Source: Candidatus Woesearchaeota archaeon (GTDB lineage: Archaea; Nanobdellota; Nanobdellia; Woesearchaeales; ARS49). Taken from it: a stretch of 64,000 nucleotides of DNA. A program made the position numbers and the translations under genes. Each line of letters starts with the position of its first letter. The first letter of the stretch is position 1. This document shows positions 17,706 through 26,645 of this stretch, piece after piece. A model generated the notes under the pieces. It was not told where the DNA came from and did not search any database. It saw only the letters and a program-made list of their open reading frames with translations. The stretch lies in the NCBI GenBank assembly GCA_016215315.1, contig JACRKG010000019.1:62001-126000 (forward strand), in the 5' to 3' direction.

Positions 17706-18771
17706 GTTGGGTGAATTCATTTAATAAAACAGCATAATTCTTACCAGTCACATTAATAAATTTTGCATTTAAGTTTTGAGCAAGCAAATCATCATCTTCA
17801 CTGTTGCCAACAACTAAAACTTCACAATATTGATTCAGATCTGTGTTCATTTTCTGGAGGGAATCATGAACCATGTCAGAGTTTGGTTTTCTTTTTGTTT
17901 TTTGTTTAACAAAAGCAGAGTCAAAAACAAAATTATTTTTTATTTGAGCATAAGTAACATCAACATCAGGACAGTATTGCCAATCATCAATTTTTACTCC
18001 CTTTAAAACCAATAAGTTATTGACCTGATTGTTAATTTCTTCAACCCGTTCACAAGAGAAATACTTTCTAGCAACGCCTCCTTGGTTTGTTACAACTATT
18101 TTTGTTGTCTTGTATTTAGTTTGCAAATAAGATAAAAAATTCACCACAGGATTATTTAGTTCTAATTTTTCTTTCCAATTATTTTCTTTTCCAAAGAAGT
18201 CATCATTTTTTATTATTGTACCGTCACGATCAATAACTAACAATAAATTTTTCACATCCAACTGATTCTTAACATAATCAATGATTTCCGTAGTTGATAG
18301 CTTGGGATCGTTTGTGTACTTTATCTCGCCACCAACTCTAGCAATTGCTTCTCTTTCTGAAACAATTCCCGGAGTTGTTTTGCCAATAAAATCAGGTCCT
18401 TTAATGTAATAAGAAGGCTTTAATTTTTCAATAATTTCAACCCCTTTAGCAAAATCAGTTATTGCAACATAATCAACCGATGCAAGAGAAGCCACAGAAT
18501 AAGCTCTTAATTTATCCGTAAACACAGGCCTGCCAGAACCTTTTCTTGAAGAAACAAAACGATCACTAGTTATTGAAACAAAGAGAAGATCGCATAAACT
18601 TTTGGCTGATTCAAAATGCTTTATATGACCTGGATGCAATAAATCAAATCCTCCATGACACAAACCAACAGTTTTGTTTTCTTTTTTGAAATTACTAACT
18701 AATTCTATTGCTTTTTCTAAAGAAACAACTTTGTTTGAAGAAAATTCTTCCAATTGATTTGCTTTAAGCAT
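17692..18771 (-). CDS. Fusion: RfaE/HldE-type nucleotidyltransferase + HAD/GmhB-like phosphatase
   Basis: GGFDLLHPGHIKHFESAK cytidylyltransferase motif; then VIDRDGTIIKNDDFF and KIVVTNQGGVARKYF HAD motifs in one ORF. Confidence 0.88.
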   Translation of the reverse strand: MLKANQLEEFSSNKVVSLEKAIELVSNFKKENKTVGLCHGGFDLLHPGHIKHFESAKSLCDLLFVSITSDRFVSSRKGSGRPVFTDKLRAYSVASLASVDYVAITDFAKGVEIIEKLKPSYYIKGPDFIGKTTPGIVSEREAIARVGGEIKYTNDPKLSTTEIIDYVKNQLDVKNLLLVIDRDGTIIKNDDFFGKENNWKEKLELNNPVVNFLSYLQTKYKTTKIVVTNQGGVARKYFSCERVEEINNQVNNLLVLKGVKIDDWQYCPDVDVTYAQIKNNFVFDSAFVKQKTKRKPNSDMVHDSLQKMNTDLNQYCEVLVVGNSEDDDLLAQNLNAKFINVTGKNYAVLLNEFTQLNIF

Positions 18772-18867
18772 TAAGAAAAAAGACAAAAAAGCCAATTTTA
18801 AAGGTTATGAATAAATCAAGTAATACTTCTGATGCCAACGTGACATCCGCTTTTCTAGAAATGCTTT

Positions 18868-19020
18868 CTAGAAAAGCGCGTAAATGAATGGACTTACTGC
18901 ACTGCTCTGACCAAAGATTATCAGTATTCCTACAAATACTAACATTAAAATTATTGGCAGCAACCACCATTTCTTTCTTTCATTCAAAAAAGCCCATAAA
19001 TCGCTCAATAATTGACCCAT
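18868..19020 (-). CDS. 50-aa DUF5989-like small membrane protein (absent from the supplied ORF track)
   Basis: Read directly: MGQLLSDLWAFLNERKKWWLLPIILMLVFVGILIIFGQSSAVSPFIYALF; ERKKWWLLPI and PFIYxLF resemble DUF5989/SxtJ-neighbour proteins. Confidence 0.85.
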   Translation of the reverse strand: MGQLLSDLWAFLNERKKWWLLPIILMLVFVGILIIFGQSSAVSPFIYALF

Positions 19021-19127
19021 AATCAGATTATTTTGAGGTTATTTTTATAGTTTTCTACCAAACTTTAGCAAAGTTTGATCAAAACCGCGGGATGCGCTGC
19101 GCTTACCCGCAAAACTTTTAAAATAAA

Positions 19128-20045
19128 TTAGAAATTCAAAGCAACAGTCGGTTCTACCATTTCAAAAATCATTTGACAAATAGTCATCACGTAATGAATC
19201 ATCATTAATTCTTCTTTAGAGAATGATTTGTAATTTTTATTGCTTGTTTGTATTATATCAGTTCGCATTTTATCAATTATTTTTGCTTTTTCATTTTCAA
19301 ACTTATAAAATAATTCATGGTAAAGTCTTAACATTTTGCTTAAGTTTTCATATAAATCAAGCATTTGTTTAGAGATCTTCAAATTTTTATTCTGCATTAA
19401 GAAATCAAACAAGTACTTATATTGATCTGCTACTTGTTCTAATTTTTCAACAATAAAATACATAAAATGCATTCTTTCAGGTTTTTTGTAGCCTAACTTA
19501 CTTAATGAACGAATGCAAATTGCAGTAAAACGATTATTGCTTTCTTCTAAAAATCTTAACGGCTTAAGTTCTTCATATTTTTGTGACTTAATCACTTGTA
19601 AAGATTCTTCAGCCATTTGAAGTAATAAATAAAACACTCGTTTTAGTGCTGGATCAAATTTATCTCTATCAACTCCTTCAATATCTTGAAGCACACAAAA
19701 ATTTCTTGATTGATCAAAAATTTCTAAACCACTCATTTCTTTACCTAAACAATTCTGAATTTCATTCAAAGATTCTGGATTTTGAAAAGTAACTTTTATT
19801 TCATCATAACCAGACTTGTAAAATGCTTCAAGAAACCTAGACAAGTAAGGACCGAACTTATTTAGTTCAACAGCCACAGTTTTCTTTTCTGGCACTGCAG
19901 TTGAAAAAATATGTAATTGGTTACCTTTTTCTTCTACTTCAACCTCATTACCTTTCTTCAAATTATTAAGTTTAGCCCACTGTGAAGGCAAAGATACCAT
20001 TAATGTAGCTGCTCCTTGTTGTACTATCTTACGTCGCATATCCAT
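19128..20045 (-). CDS. PhoU-like regulator with N-terminal AbrB/SpoVT domain
   Basis: RRKIVQQGAATLMVSLPSQWAKLNNLKKGNEVEVEEKGNQLHI then helical PhoU-like region. Confidence 0.85.
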   Translation of the reverse strand: MDMRRKIVQQGAATLMVSLPSQWAKLNNLKKGNEVEVEEKGNQLHIFSTAVPEKKTVAVELNKFGPYLSRFLEAFYKSGYDEIKVTFQNPESLNEIQNCLGKEMSGLEIFDQSRNFCVLQDIEGVDRDKFDPALKRVFYLLLQMAEESLQVIKSQKYEELKPLRFLEESNNRFTAICIRSLSKLGYKKPERMHFMYFIVEKLEQVADQYKYLFDFLMQNKNLKISKQMLDLYENLSKMLRLYHELFYKFENEKAKIIDKMRTDIIQTSNKNYKSFSKEELMMIHYVMTICQMIFEMVEPTVALNF

Positions 20046-20198
20046 AATACAATTAGAACTGATATATAAATATTCTTATTGTTTATACAACTTATACTAA
20101 TATATATACTATAATAATAAAGTATATATCACTTATACCCATTCTCTGTGTTATGAAGATAAATGTGATCAAAAAGGTCACAACGGAGGAAAAATAAA

Positions 20199-20504
20199 AT
20201 GCCAGACGCAAAACAAATCTATATGGGTTTAGGAATGATAGGAACAAATTTGGTTGCAGGAATTGCAACAATAGGATTCGGTGCTTTAGCAGGCTATAAT
20301 GCAGCACAAGGTAGAGAAACAAATCTAGTACAAGTAGTTCAGTACTCAACAATAAGTCAAGGAGTATTAAACTCTTTTTTCTTAGGAACTTTAGACAACA
20401 GTGCAAGTTCTGTACTAAGAGGAGCGAGTTCAGGAGTAGTACTAGGAGCACTAGAAACGGCAGTAGGATTCAGTGCTGGATATCTAATAGGAAAGGTGAA
20501 TTAA
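20199..20504 (+). CDS. Gly-rich small membrane protein
   Basis: 101 aa, two hydrophobic Gly/Ala-rich segments; paralogous C-terminus (GALETAVGFSAGYLIGKVN) to the next ORF. Confidence 0.7.
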   Translation: MPDAKQIYMGLGMIGTNLVAGIATIGFGALAGYNAAQGRETNLVQVVQYSTISQGVLNSFFLGTLDNSASSVLRGASSGVVLGALETAVGFSAGYLIGKVN

Positions 20505-20505
20505 A

Positions 20506-20886
20506 ATGAGAAATTTAGTTGAAAACGCAATAGCTTTTCCAATAGAACACGCACACAAAATAATTGGCGGATTAGGAATTGCAAGCATAGCAATGGGAGT
20601 TTATCATGGTTACTGCGATAGCAAAAACATTCCAGTGGGAGATATGGAAGTTACACTAAAATATTGACCAACAGTAGCAAATGGCGCTTATGGAATTTAT
20701 TACGGAGGAGCTGTTGGTTTTCTAGGAAGCGTATTACAAAGAGTAATCAAACACGATAAAAAGAAAAGCGTTATGACTCACATCGGAACAGGAGCAGCAA
20801 TCGGCGGAGGACTTGGAGCAGGAATAGGAGCACTAGAAACAGTTTTGGGTTATGGAATGGGATATGCTTTTGGGAGCGTGAATTAA
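20506..20886 (+). pseudogene. Paralog of 20199-20504 interrupted by in-frame TGA at 20665-20667
   Basis: Frame reads MRNLVENAIAFPIEHA...DMEVTLKY*PTVANGAYGIYYGGAVGF...GALETVLGYGMGYAFGSVN*. Confidence 0.75.
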
Positions 20887-20937
20887 AAAATAATACTCTT
20901 AAGTCTTTAAAAGGCTTTAGAAAAACAGTTAATAAAG

Positions 20938-20968
20938 TTTGCAGTTTGTATTTCACAAACGGCAAACT
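20938..20968. repeat. Short heptamer-period palindrome
   Basis: GTTTGCA GTTTGTA TTTCACAAAC GGCAAAC. Confidence 0.65.
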
Positions 20969-20984
20969 TATGGAGGAAAATAAA

Positions 20985-22052
20985 ATGAATTCAGAACAAA
21001 AAAATATGGAGACAATTATAGAGAATGAAGTTAAATTTTCATGGGGTGCAGTATTCAAAGGTTGGGTACAAAACTTAAAGGATGATATTGATCCTGCAAT
21101 TACAGGAGTAAAAATGGGATTTTTTGGATTGCATGCAATACCTACTTGGATGAGACAGTCTGATGAAGGAAGAATGCATAGTGACAAGAGAGGATTATCT
21201 ACTTTGCTAGGTTTAGTTGTTTTTGGAAGTGAAGCTACTGGATATTATCTTGCAGGAAAATACATTAATCAAACAACAAACAGTGAAATGGGTTATGCTG
21301 TTGCAGGAGTTCCACTAGGCTGTCAAGCAATGTCGTGGGCTTACGAAGCATTCTTGAGAGCAAAAAAATCCGAATTGTCAAAAGTAGTAATGAGCAGACT
21401 ACAACAATCATTCAACAAAGAAGCAACAGTACAATACGATTTAACATCTCAAGGATTAGTTACCGAACTTGCAAAACGATTGTACGTTTCGTTTGAGGAA
21501 CACATAAAACAAGAAAATGAAGGACAACAAAAAAAAATAGCAACTATTGAAAAAAACACTCCTGATCGAAACGGAGAAAGAATGCATGAAGAAGAAGTAA
21601 AGAGTCGTGTTGAACAGTGTAGAAACCAAATCGAAGGAAACAATAAAAAACTTAAAAAATACGAAACAAAATCAGCAGTTTACGCAAGAAAAGAAATACT
21701 TCAAGCAGCCAACGGAGTATTTAACGGGTTAGTTGCTGATAGGCATTTAGGAAAGAATTACAACATGACTGTTGATTTATTGACTGGTCCTGTAAAGAGA
21801 AGATTAGATAGAGAAAAAATAGATTTAGGACAATTATTTGATGATTTAGAAGACGATGACGATGAAAGAGAATTTTACTCCAGTTATCAACATGCAGGAA
21901 GCATGCTTAGACAAATAATATTGGATACAGTAAAATCAAAACAAGGAAGTTCAGCAACATTAGAAACATTCGGAACAATAACTCCAGTATACACAAACGC
22001 AGGAAAAGACTTAGTGTACCAAGTCAAACCAAATAATATTTGGAAAGTATAA
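20985..22052 (+). CDS. Hypothetical protein (start after GGAGG at internal ATG)
   Basis: Long ORF; ttatggaggaaaataaaATG; hydrophobic segment then charged C-terminal domain. Confidence 0.75.
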   Translation: MNSEQKNMETIIENEVKFSWGAVFKGWVQNLKDDIDPAITGVKMGFFGLHAIPTWMRQSDEGRMHSDKRGLSTLLGLVVFGSEATGYYLAGKYINQTTNSEMGYAVAGVPLGCQAMSWAYEAFLRAKKSELSKVVMSRLQQSFNKEATVQYDLTSQGLVTELAKRLYVSFEEHIKQENEGQQKKIATIEKNTPDRNGERMHEEEVKSRVEQCRNQIEGNNKKLKKYETKSAVYARKEILQAANGVFNGLVADRHLGKNYNMTVDLLTGPVKRRLDREKIDLGQLFDDLEDDDDEREFYSSYQHAGSMLRQIILDTVKSKQGSSATLETFGTITPVYTNAGKDLVYQVKPNNIWKV

Positions 22053-22109
22053 AAAAAGAAGATTAGTTTATTCTAATCTTTTTTTATTTTTTTATAAACA
22101 AAAATGAGT

Positions 22110-23843
22110 TCAGTCCGTAGCTAAGCTTTCGCTATCCCAAATGTGTTGCTGGTTGTCTTGTCTTTTTATTAAGAAGTCACCCATTACTAAATAATCTATT
22201 CCTGTGCCCATCATGCATTTGTATGCTTCGTAAGGACTGCAAACGATTGGTTCTCCTCTGATGTTAAATGATGTGTTGATTAGTATTGGTATTCCGCTTA
22301 GTTTTTCAAACTCTTTTATTACTCCGTAATATCGAGAGTTTTGTTTGTTATTTATTGTTTGTAGTCTTCCACTTCCGTCAACGTGTGTTACTGAAGGAAT
22401 TAGTTTTCTTTTATCTTCTTTTACGGGATAAACAAATAACATGTATGGTTCTTCGTCTTTATCTATTTCAAACCATTCATGAACGTCTTCTTCAGTTATT
22501 ACTGGTGCGAATGGTCTGAAGTGTTCTCGGTGTTTTACTTTTGTGTTTAGTATTTCTTTCATGTTGGGATTGCATGCATTGCTTAGTATGCTTCTTGCTC
22601 CTAGTGCTCTTGGTCCCCATTCCATTCTTCCTTGATACCATCCTATTACGTTGTTGTCGTGAATTAATTGTGCGGTTTTTTTTATTAGTTCTTCATCGTT
22701 TTTGAATTTTGAGTGGACTATGTTATTTTTTTCTAGGAATGCTTGGATGTATTCATTGCTGTATCCTGGACCTAAGTATGGGCTTTCAAAGACTTGTTTT
22801 CTTGAATTTCCTAAAATTGTGTTGTATGCGTAGAGTGCTGCACCCATGCTTCCTCCTGCATCTCCTGCTGCTGGATTGATGAATACTTTTTTGAATGGTG
22901 TGTTCTTTGTTATTTTTCCGTTTGCCACGCTGTTTAATGCTACTCCTCCGGCCATGCATAAATTATCTGTTCCTGTTATTTCGTGTAAGTGGTTTAGCAT
23001 TTTGAATATTGCTTCTTCGGTTATTTTTTGTAGTGATGCTGCTATGTCTTTGTGTCTTTTTGTTACTGGGTCTTCTTTTTTTCTCATTGGTCCTAATAAT
23101 TCCATCATTTTTTTGCTAGGCATTGTTGATTTGTAATGAAATACAAAATAGTCCATGTTTAGTTTGTAGCTTCCGTCATCTTTTATGTCAATTATTTTTT
23201 TGAATTCATCATAATAGGTTGGTTCTCCATATGGTGCTAAGCCCATTACTTTGTATTCTGAATTATTCACTGAGAATCCTAAGAATGCTGTTAGAGTGCT
23301 GTATAATAGTCCTAGTGAGTGTGGAAAGTGTAGTCGTTTTATTATTTTTATATCATTTTCTTTTCCTATGCCTAATGTTGTTGAGTCCCATTCTCCTATT
23401 CCGTCAACTGTTAGTATTGCTGCTTCTTTGAATGGGGAAACTAAGAATGATGATGCTGCGTGGCTCATGTGGTGTTCTGTGTAAAAAACAGGTTTTTTGT
23501 ATTTTAGTTTTTTCTTTATTGTGCTTGATATTCTTAGTTTTTCTGAGAGCCAATTCGGCATTGCTTGATAAAACATTGGAAATGAGCGTGGAAACATTTC
23601 TATGTGTTGGTTTAGTAGTCTTTCAAATTTTAGTAGTGGTTTTTCGTAGAATGCAACCCAATCTATTCTATCACTAGTTATACCTGCTTCTTTTAGGCAA
23701 AAATTTATTGCGTTTATTGGAAAGCTAGTGTCATGTTTTTTTCTTGTGAATCTTTCTTCTTCAGCTGCAGCTACAATGATTCCATCTTTTATTAGGCATG
23801 CTGAACTGTCATGGTAATAACAACTTATTCCTAGTATGTGCAT
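22110..23843 (-). CDS. Carbamoyltransferase (NodU/TobZ/SxtI family)
   Basis: ILGISCYYHDSSACLIKDGIIVAAAEEERFTRKKHD; HMSHAASSF; GGVALNSVANGKI; GRMEWGPRALGARSIL. Confidence 0.96.
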   Translation of the reverse strand: MHILGISCYYHDSSACLIKDGIIVAAAEEERFTRKKHDTSFPINAINFCLKEAGITSDRIDWVAFYEKPLLKFERLLNQHIEMFPRSFPMFYQAMPNWLSEKLRISSTIKKKLKYKKPVFYTEHHMSHAASSFLVSPFKEAAILTVDGIGEWDSTTLGIGKENDIKIIKRLHFPHSLGLLYSTLTAFLGFSVNNSEYKVMGLAPYGEPTYYDEFKKIIDIKDDGSYKLNMDYFVFHYKSTMPSKKMMELLGPMRKKEDPVTKRHKDIAASLQKITEEAIFKMLNHLHEITGTDNLCMAGGVALNSVANGKITKNTPFKKVFINPAAGDAGGSMGAALYAYNTILGNSRKQVFESPYLGPGYSNEYIQAFLEKNNIVHSKFKNDEELIKKTAQLIHDNNVIGWYQGRMEWGPRALGARSILSNACNPNMKEILNTKVKHREHFRPFAPVITEEDVHEWFEIDKDEEPYMLFVYPVKEDKRKLIPSVTHVDGSGRLQTINNKQNSRYYGVIKEFEKLSGIPILINTSFNIRGEPIVCSPYEAYKCMMGTGIDYLVMGDFLIKRQDNQQHIWDSESLATD

Positions 23844-23844
23844 T

Positions 23845-24102
23845 TTAAAACATCCTGTAATAGTCTTCTTTTGATTGAGTTTTTGATTCTTGTTCTATCC
23901 AATGAGACTTTTTGTTTTCTGGTTTTAAGTTTAAAAATTTGTTTCCGGTTAGTTTTGCAGGTATTGCAGTCATTGCGACTCCAACAAAATAAACTATTAG
24001 TAGTAGAATGCAATTTACTACTTTCTGTACTTGTTTTCCAAACCACTCGAATTTGCTAGTTATTGGATGAAAAAACTCTTTTAGATCAGACCAAAGCCCC
24101 AT
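23845..24102 (-). CDS. Small membrane protein next to the carbamoyltransferase
   Basis: 85 aa, one TM segment, adjacent upstream of carbamoyltransferase on same strand. Confidence 0.75.
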   Translation of the reverse strand: MGLWSDLKEFFHPITSKFEWFGKQVQKVVNCILLLIVYFVGVAMTAIPAKLTGNKFLNLKPENKKSHWIEQESKTQSKEDYYRMF

Positions 24103-24243
24103 ATTAAAAAAAAGTGTTGAGTTGTTTTTAAGATTTATTAAAGTAAGAAATATTTTATATATAGAAAAAGAGATTTCATAAAATTACTCAGATTGATAAG
24201 TCTGAACTGATTAGTTACATCATGTTTAATTTTCTCAGTTTCA

Positions 24244-24430
24244 GCCGCCAGCGATGGTGTGCTCGCAGAGTTTTTTACTTCTCTGGCGGCACAGACAGAT
24301 GATAAAAAAAGGGGAATTGTTTTTGTAAGTGCACTCTCAAAACTCTTCAATTTTTTTATGGATTGTCTATGTCGCCAAAATCTTTGAAGAACTCGACAAG
24401 CAAAAATAACGAGGCGACCCTAGCTCTGAA
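24244..24430. ncRNA. Candidate structured RNA, copy B
   Basis: Homologous to 3251-3462; stems GCCGCCAG/CTGGCGGC (24244-24251/24283-24290) and GTCGCC/GGCGAC (24371-24376/24413-24418). Confidence 0.7.
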
Positions 24431-24472
24431 GTTTTAAAAATTAATAATTAAAGAAGCTCTCTTGAGTAAAAA

Positions 24473-24805
24473 TTACTTTTGGTATTTTTCTAGCCATTCT
24501 GTAACCGTGTCTATAGATACTTTTTCTCCAGTGTCGTTGCGAACTGGCCAGTTCTTAATTAAAGTTACATTTTTGCCTTGGTAGAAATCTTGTAAGAATG
24601 CATTTTCTTCTTCGGCACTAATTTTTCCGTCTGAATTTGTGTCTGCATGAGTTATTAATGTCTTATTATAGACTTGATCGTATTTTTTTTGATTTCTTAT
24701 ATCAGAATCACTCCAATAAGCCACTCCAACAACAGCAATTGAAAAAAGGGTAAATACACCTATACCTATAACAGCTGCATTTTTATCTTCTCTTGTTAAT
24801 GCCAT
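24473..24805 (-). CDS. Membrane-anchored EF-hand protein
   Basis: N-terminal TM; ADTNSDGKISAEEE EF-hand loop. Confidence 0.75.
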   Translation of the reverse strand: MALTREDKNAAVIGIGVFTLFSIAVVGVAYWSDSDIRNQKKYDQVYNKTLITHADTNSDGKISAEEENAFLQDFYQGKNVTLIKNWPVRNDTGEKVSIDTVTEWLEKYQK

Positions 24806-24857
24806 ATCAATTAGTAATTGGAATAAATTTAAATAACTTTCTATCAATTAATACTGT

Positions 24858-25919
24858 TCAAACTTCTGCGAGAATTTTTTTATTTTTTCTATCTATTGTT
24901 ATTCCAGTTATTTCTTCTCCTGCTTTTACTGCCTTTCTGCCTTTTTCTAGCAGTTGCTCTATTTTTTCGTAGTTTTCGTAAATGTGTTCTGCTTTTTTGT
25001 TGTTTTCATCTATTTTCTTTTTGTATTCAATCAAGGTATTTTCTTGTATTTCTATTCTTTTTTGCAATTGTTTTATTCTGGGATTTTCTTTTGGTGCTTC
25101 TTCAAGCACTAATAAGTTTTCTTCTAGAGCTTCACTAAAAGATTCAACTGGTTTGTTTTCTAGTTTTGAGTATTTTTGTAGTTTTATTGGCGTTATATCT
25201 TTCAGTACTCCTGGTTTTTGAGGATCAAAAACCAGTTGTGGATTTGATTTTTCTCTTAATAATTTTGAGAATTCGCCGAACAATTTTTTCTTTTGTTTTT
25301 GGTTTACTTCTACTGTTTTTGGATCAATTTCGGATCTTAAACATAATTCTTCTGCAAAGACTCCTCCGAATCCGTAAACTGTTGCTAGTGTTCTTGATAT
25401 GTTTTCATTTACTTCTAATGCTCGAAAATCTTTTTCTGTGAATTCAAATATGTTTTTGTTGTTTTCAAACCAATTGTATTTTTCTCCTTTTTTTATCATT
25501 CTATCTTTCCATTCTTGAACTTCTATTGGATAAAATATGGTATTAGTATCATCGCATAAGATTGCGTTTCCTTGGCCGAATAATTCAAAGAAAATCCTTG
25601 CGGATTTTCCACCTTTGTCAAGAACCAGTTCAATTATTCTTTCAGATTTGACTTGATTTATTGAAATTATTTTTGCTCGCTCATAGTGTTTTCTTAAGTA
25701 CATTGAGAAATTAGATAAGTCTCCTGGAACTTTTTTGTTTCCTAACCAAAAGAATGGATGATAGTATGTTAAGAATTTTTTTCCAGTGTTTTTTTCGTAA
25801 ACTTCTATAAATAATTGTTTTGTTTGGTTGTTAAATGTTTTTCCAAGTATTCCATTTTCTGCTTTTTTTATTTCTTTTATTAAAAAAAATAAATCAATGC
25901 TGGATAATTCCGGTTTCAT
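24858..25919 (-). CDS. rqcH: RqcH/NEMF-like NFACT-N protein, apparently lacking NFACT-R
   Basis: SSIDLFFLIKEIK, FFELFGQGNAILCD, VQEWKDRMIKKGEKY, VYGFGGVFAEELCLRSEID; ends after coiled coil at 353 aa. Confidence 0.88.
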   Translation of the reverse strand: MKPELSSIDLFFLIKEIKKAENGILGKTFNNQTKQLFIEVYEKNTGKKFLTYYHPFFWLGNKKVPGDLSNFSMYLRKHYERAKIISINQVKSERIIELVLDKGGKSARIFFELFGQGNAILCDDTNTIFYPIEVQEWKDRMIKKGEKYNWFENNKNIFEFTEKDFRALEVNENISRTLATVYGFGGVFAEELCLRSEIDPKTVEVNQKQKKKLFGEFSKLLREKSNPQLVFDPQKPGVLKDITPIKLQKYSKLENKPVESFSEALEENLLVLEEAPKENPRIKQLQKRIEIQENTLIEYKKKIDENNKKAEHIYENYEKIEQLLEKGRKAVKAGEEITGITIDRKNKKILAEV

Positions 25920-25990
25920 TTTATTATTTTTAATATCGTGCTTGCATTTATGCTTTCAGAGTTAGAAAATTTTATTTATAAAAAATTTTC

Positions 25991-26173
25991 TTAGTAGTGT
26001 TTTACGGCGTGAAATATAAAGTAGATTCCTAGAGCAACAAATAGAATTGACCAGACTGAAAGGTTTGCTGGAAGCCAGCCAGTTTCTTGACCAAGCCAGA
26101 AAAGACCTATAACTAGTAAGAACGCACCAAAACTAAGACCACTTCTAATATACCATCCGTGAACTTTTTTTAT
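25991..26173 (-). CDS. Small two-TM membrane protein
   Basis: MIKKVHGWYIRSGLSFGAFLLVIGLFWLGQETGW... Confidence 0.65.
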   Translation of the reverse strand: MKKVHGWYIRSGLSFGAFLLVIGLFWLGQETGWLPANLSVWSILFVALGIYFIFHAVKHY

Positions 26174-26291
26174 CATAATATACACTATTGTTATAACTTA
26201 TATAAAAACTTATCTTTAAATCAAATAACTCTGCAACCCTCTGACAGCCAGTAAAATTTACGACACCAACCGAAACCATCTGAAACCTTTA

Positions 26292-26645
26292 CTACCTGCT
26301 TCCTAAGCCTATCAAAGATACTCCGCAAAGAATTAGAAATATGCCAAACCATTTGGTGTAATTCATTTTTTCTTTTAAAATAAACATAGATAGAAGAGAT
26401 ACCCAAACGTATGATAATGAAACTAGCGGATAAAGTAATGATAAGTCTCCTCCTTTGAGTGCGGGAATGAACATTGCTGCAGATAAAATGTAAATAAGTA
26501 TTCCTAGAATCAATTTGTAATTTTTGAATTGAGATAACAAATTTTTATTTAGACCTGCAGAACCTAGTTTAAGAAATATTGGACCAAATGATCCTATTAT
26601 GCCGCCAGTTATTACTAAAAAAACAGCCCATAGTTCAGTTTGCAT
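26292..26645 (-). CDS. Half-size EamA/SMR-like transporter subunit
   Basis: Four TMs; GGDLSLLYPLVSLSYVWVSLLSMFILKEKMNYTKWFGIFLILCGV. Confidence 0.85.
   Translation of the reverse strand: MQTELWAVFLVITGGIIGSFGPIFLKLGSAGLNKNLLSQFKNYKLILGILIYILSAAMFIPALKGGDLSLLYPLVSLSYVWVSLLSMFILKEKMNYTKWFGIFLILCGVSLIGLGSR

Noticed and set aside
20092-20451. 119-aa minus-strand ORF opposite 20199-20504
   Set aside because: Low-complexity Leu-rich shadow of the Gly-rich membrane protein gene
20665-20667. Selenocysteine readthrough at the in-frame TGA
   Set aside because: No convincing archaeal SECIS seen in the 3' region and the protein is not a redox family; nonsense mutation or sequence error is simpler, though not excluded
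23219-23677. Plus-strand ORFs opposite the carbamoyltransferase
   Set aside because: Antisense shadows of a strongly conserved gene
24138-24350. 70-aa minus-strand ORF over structured element copy B
   Set aside because: Not similar to the ORF in copy A and no family resemblance; probably chance
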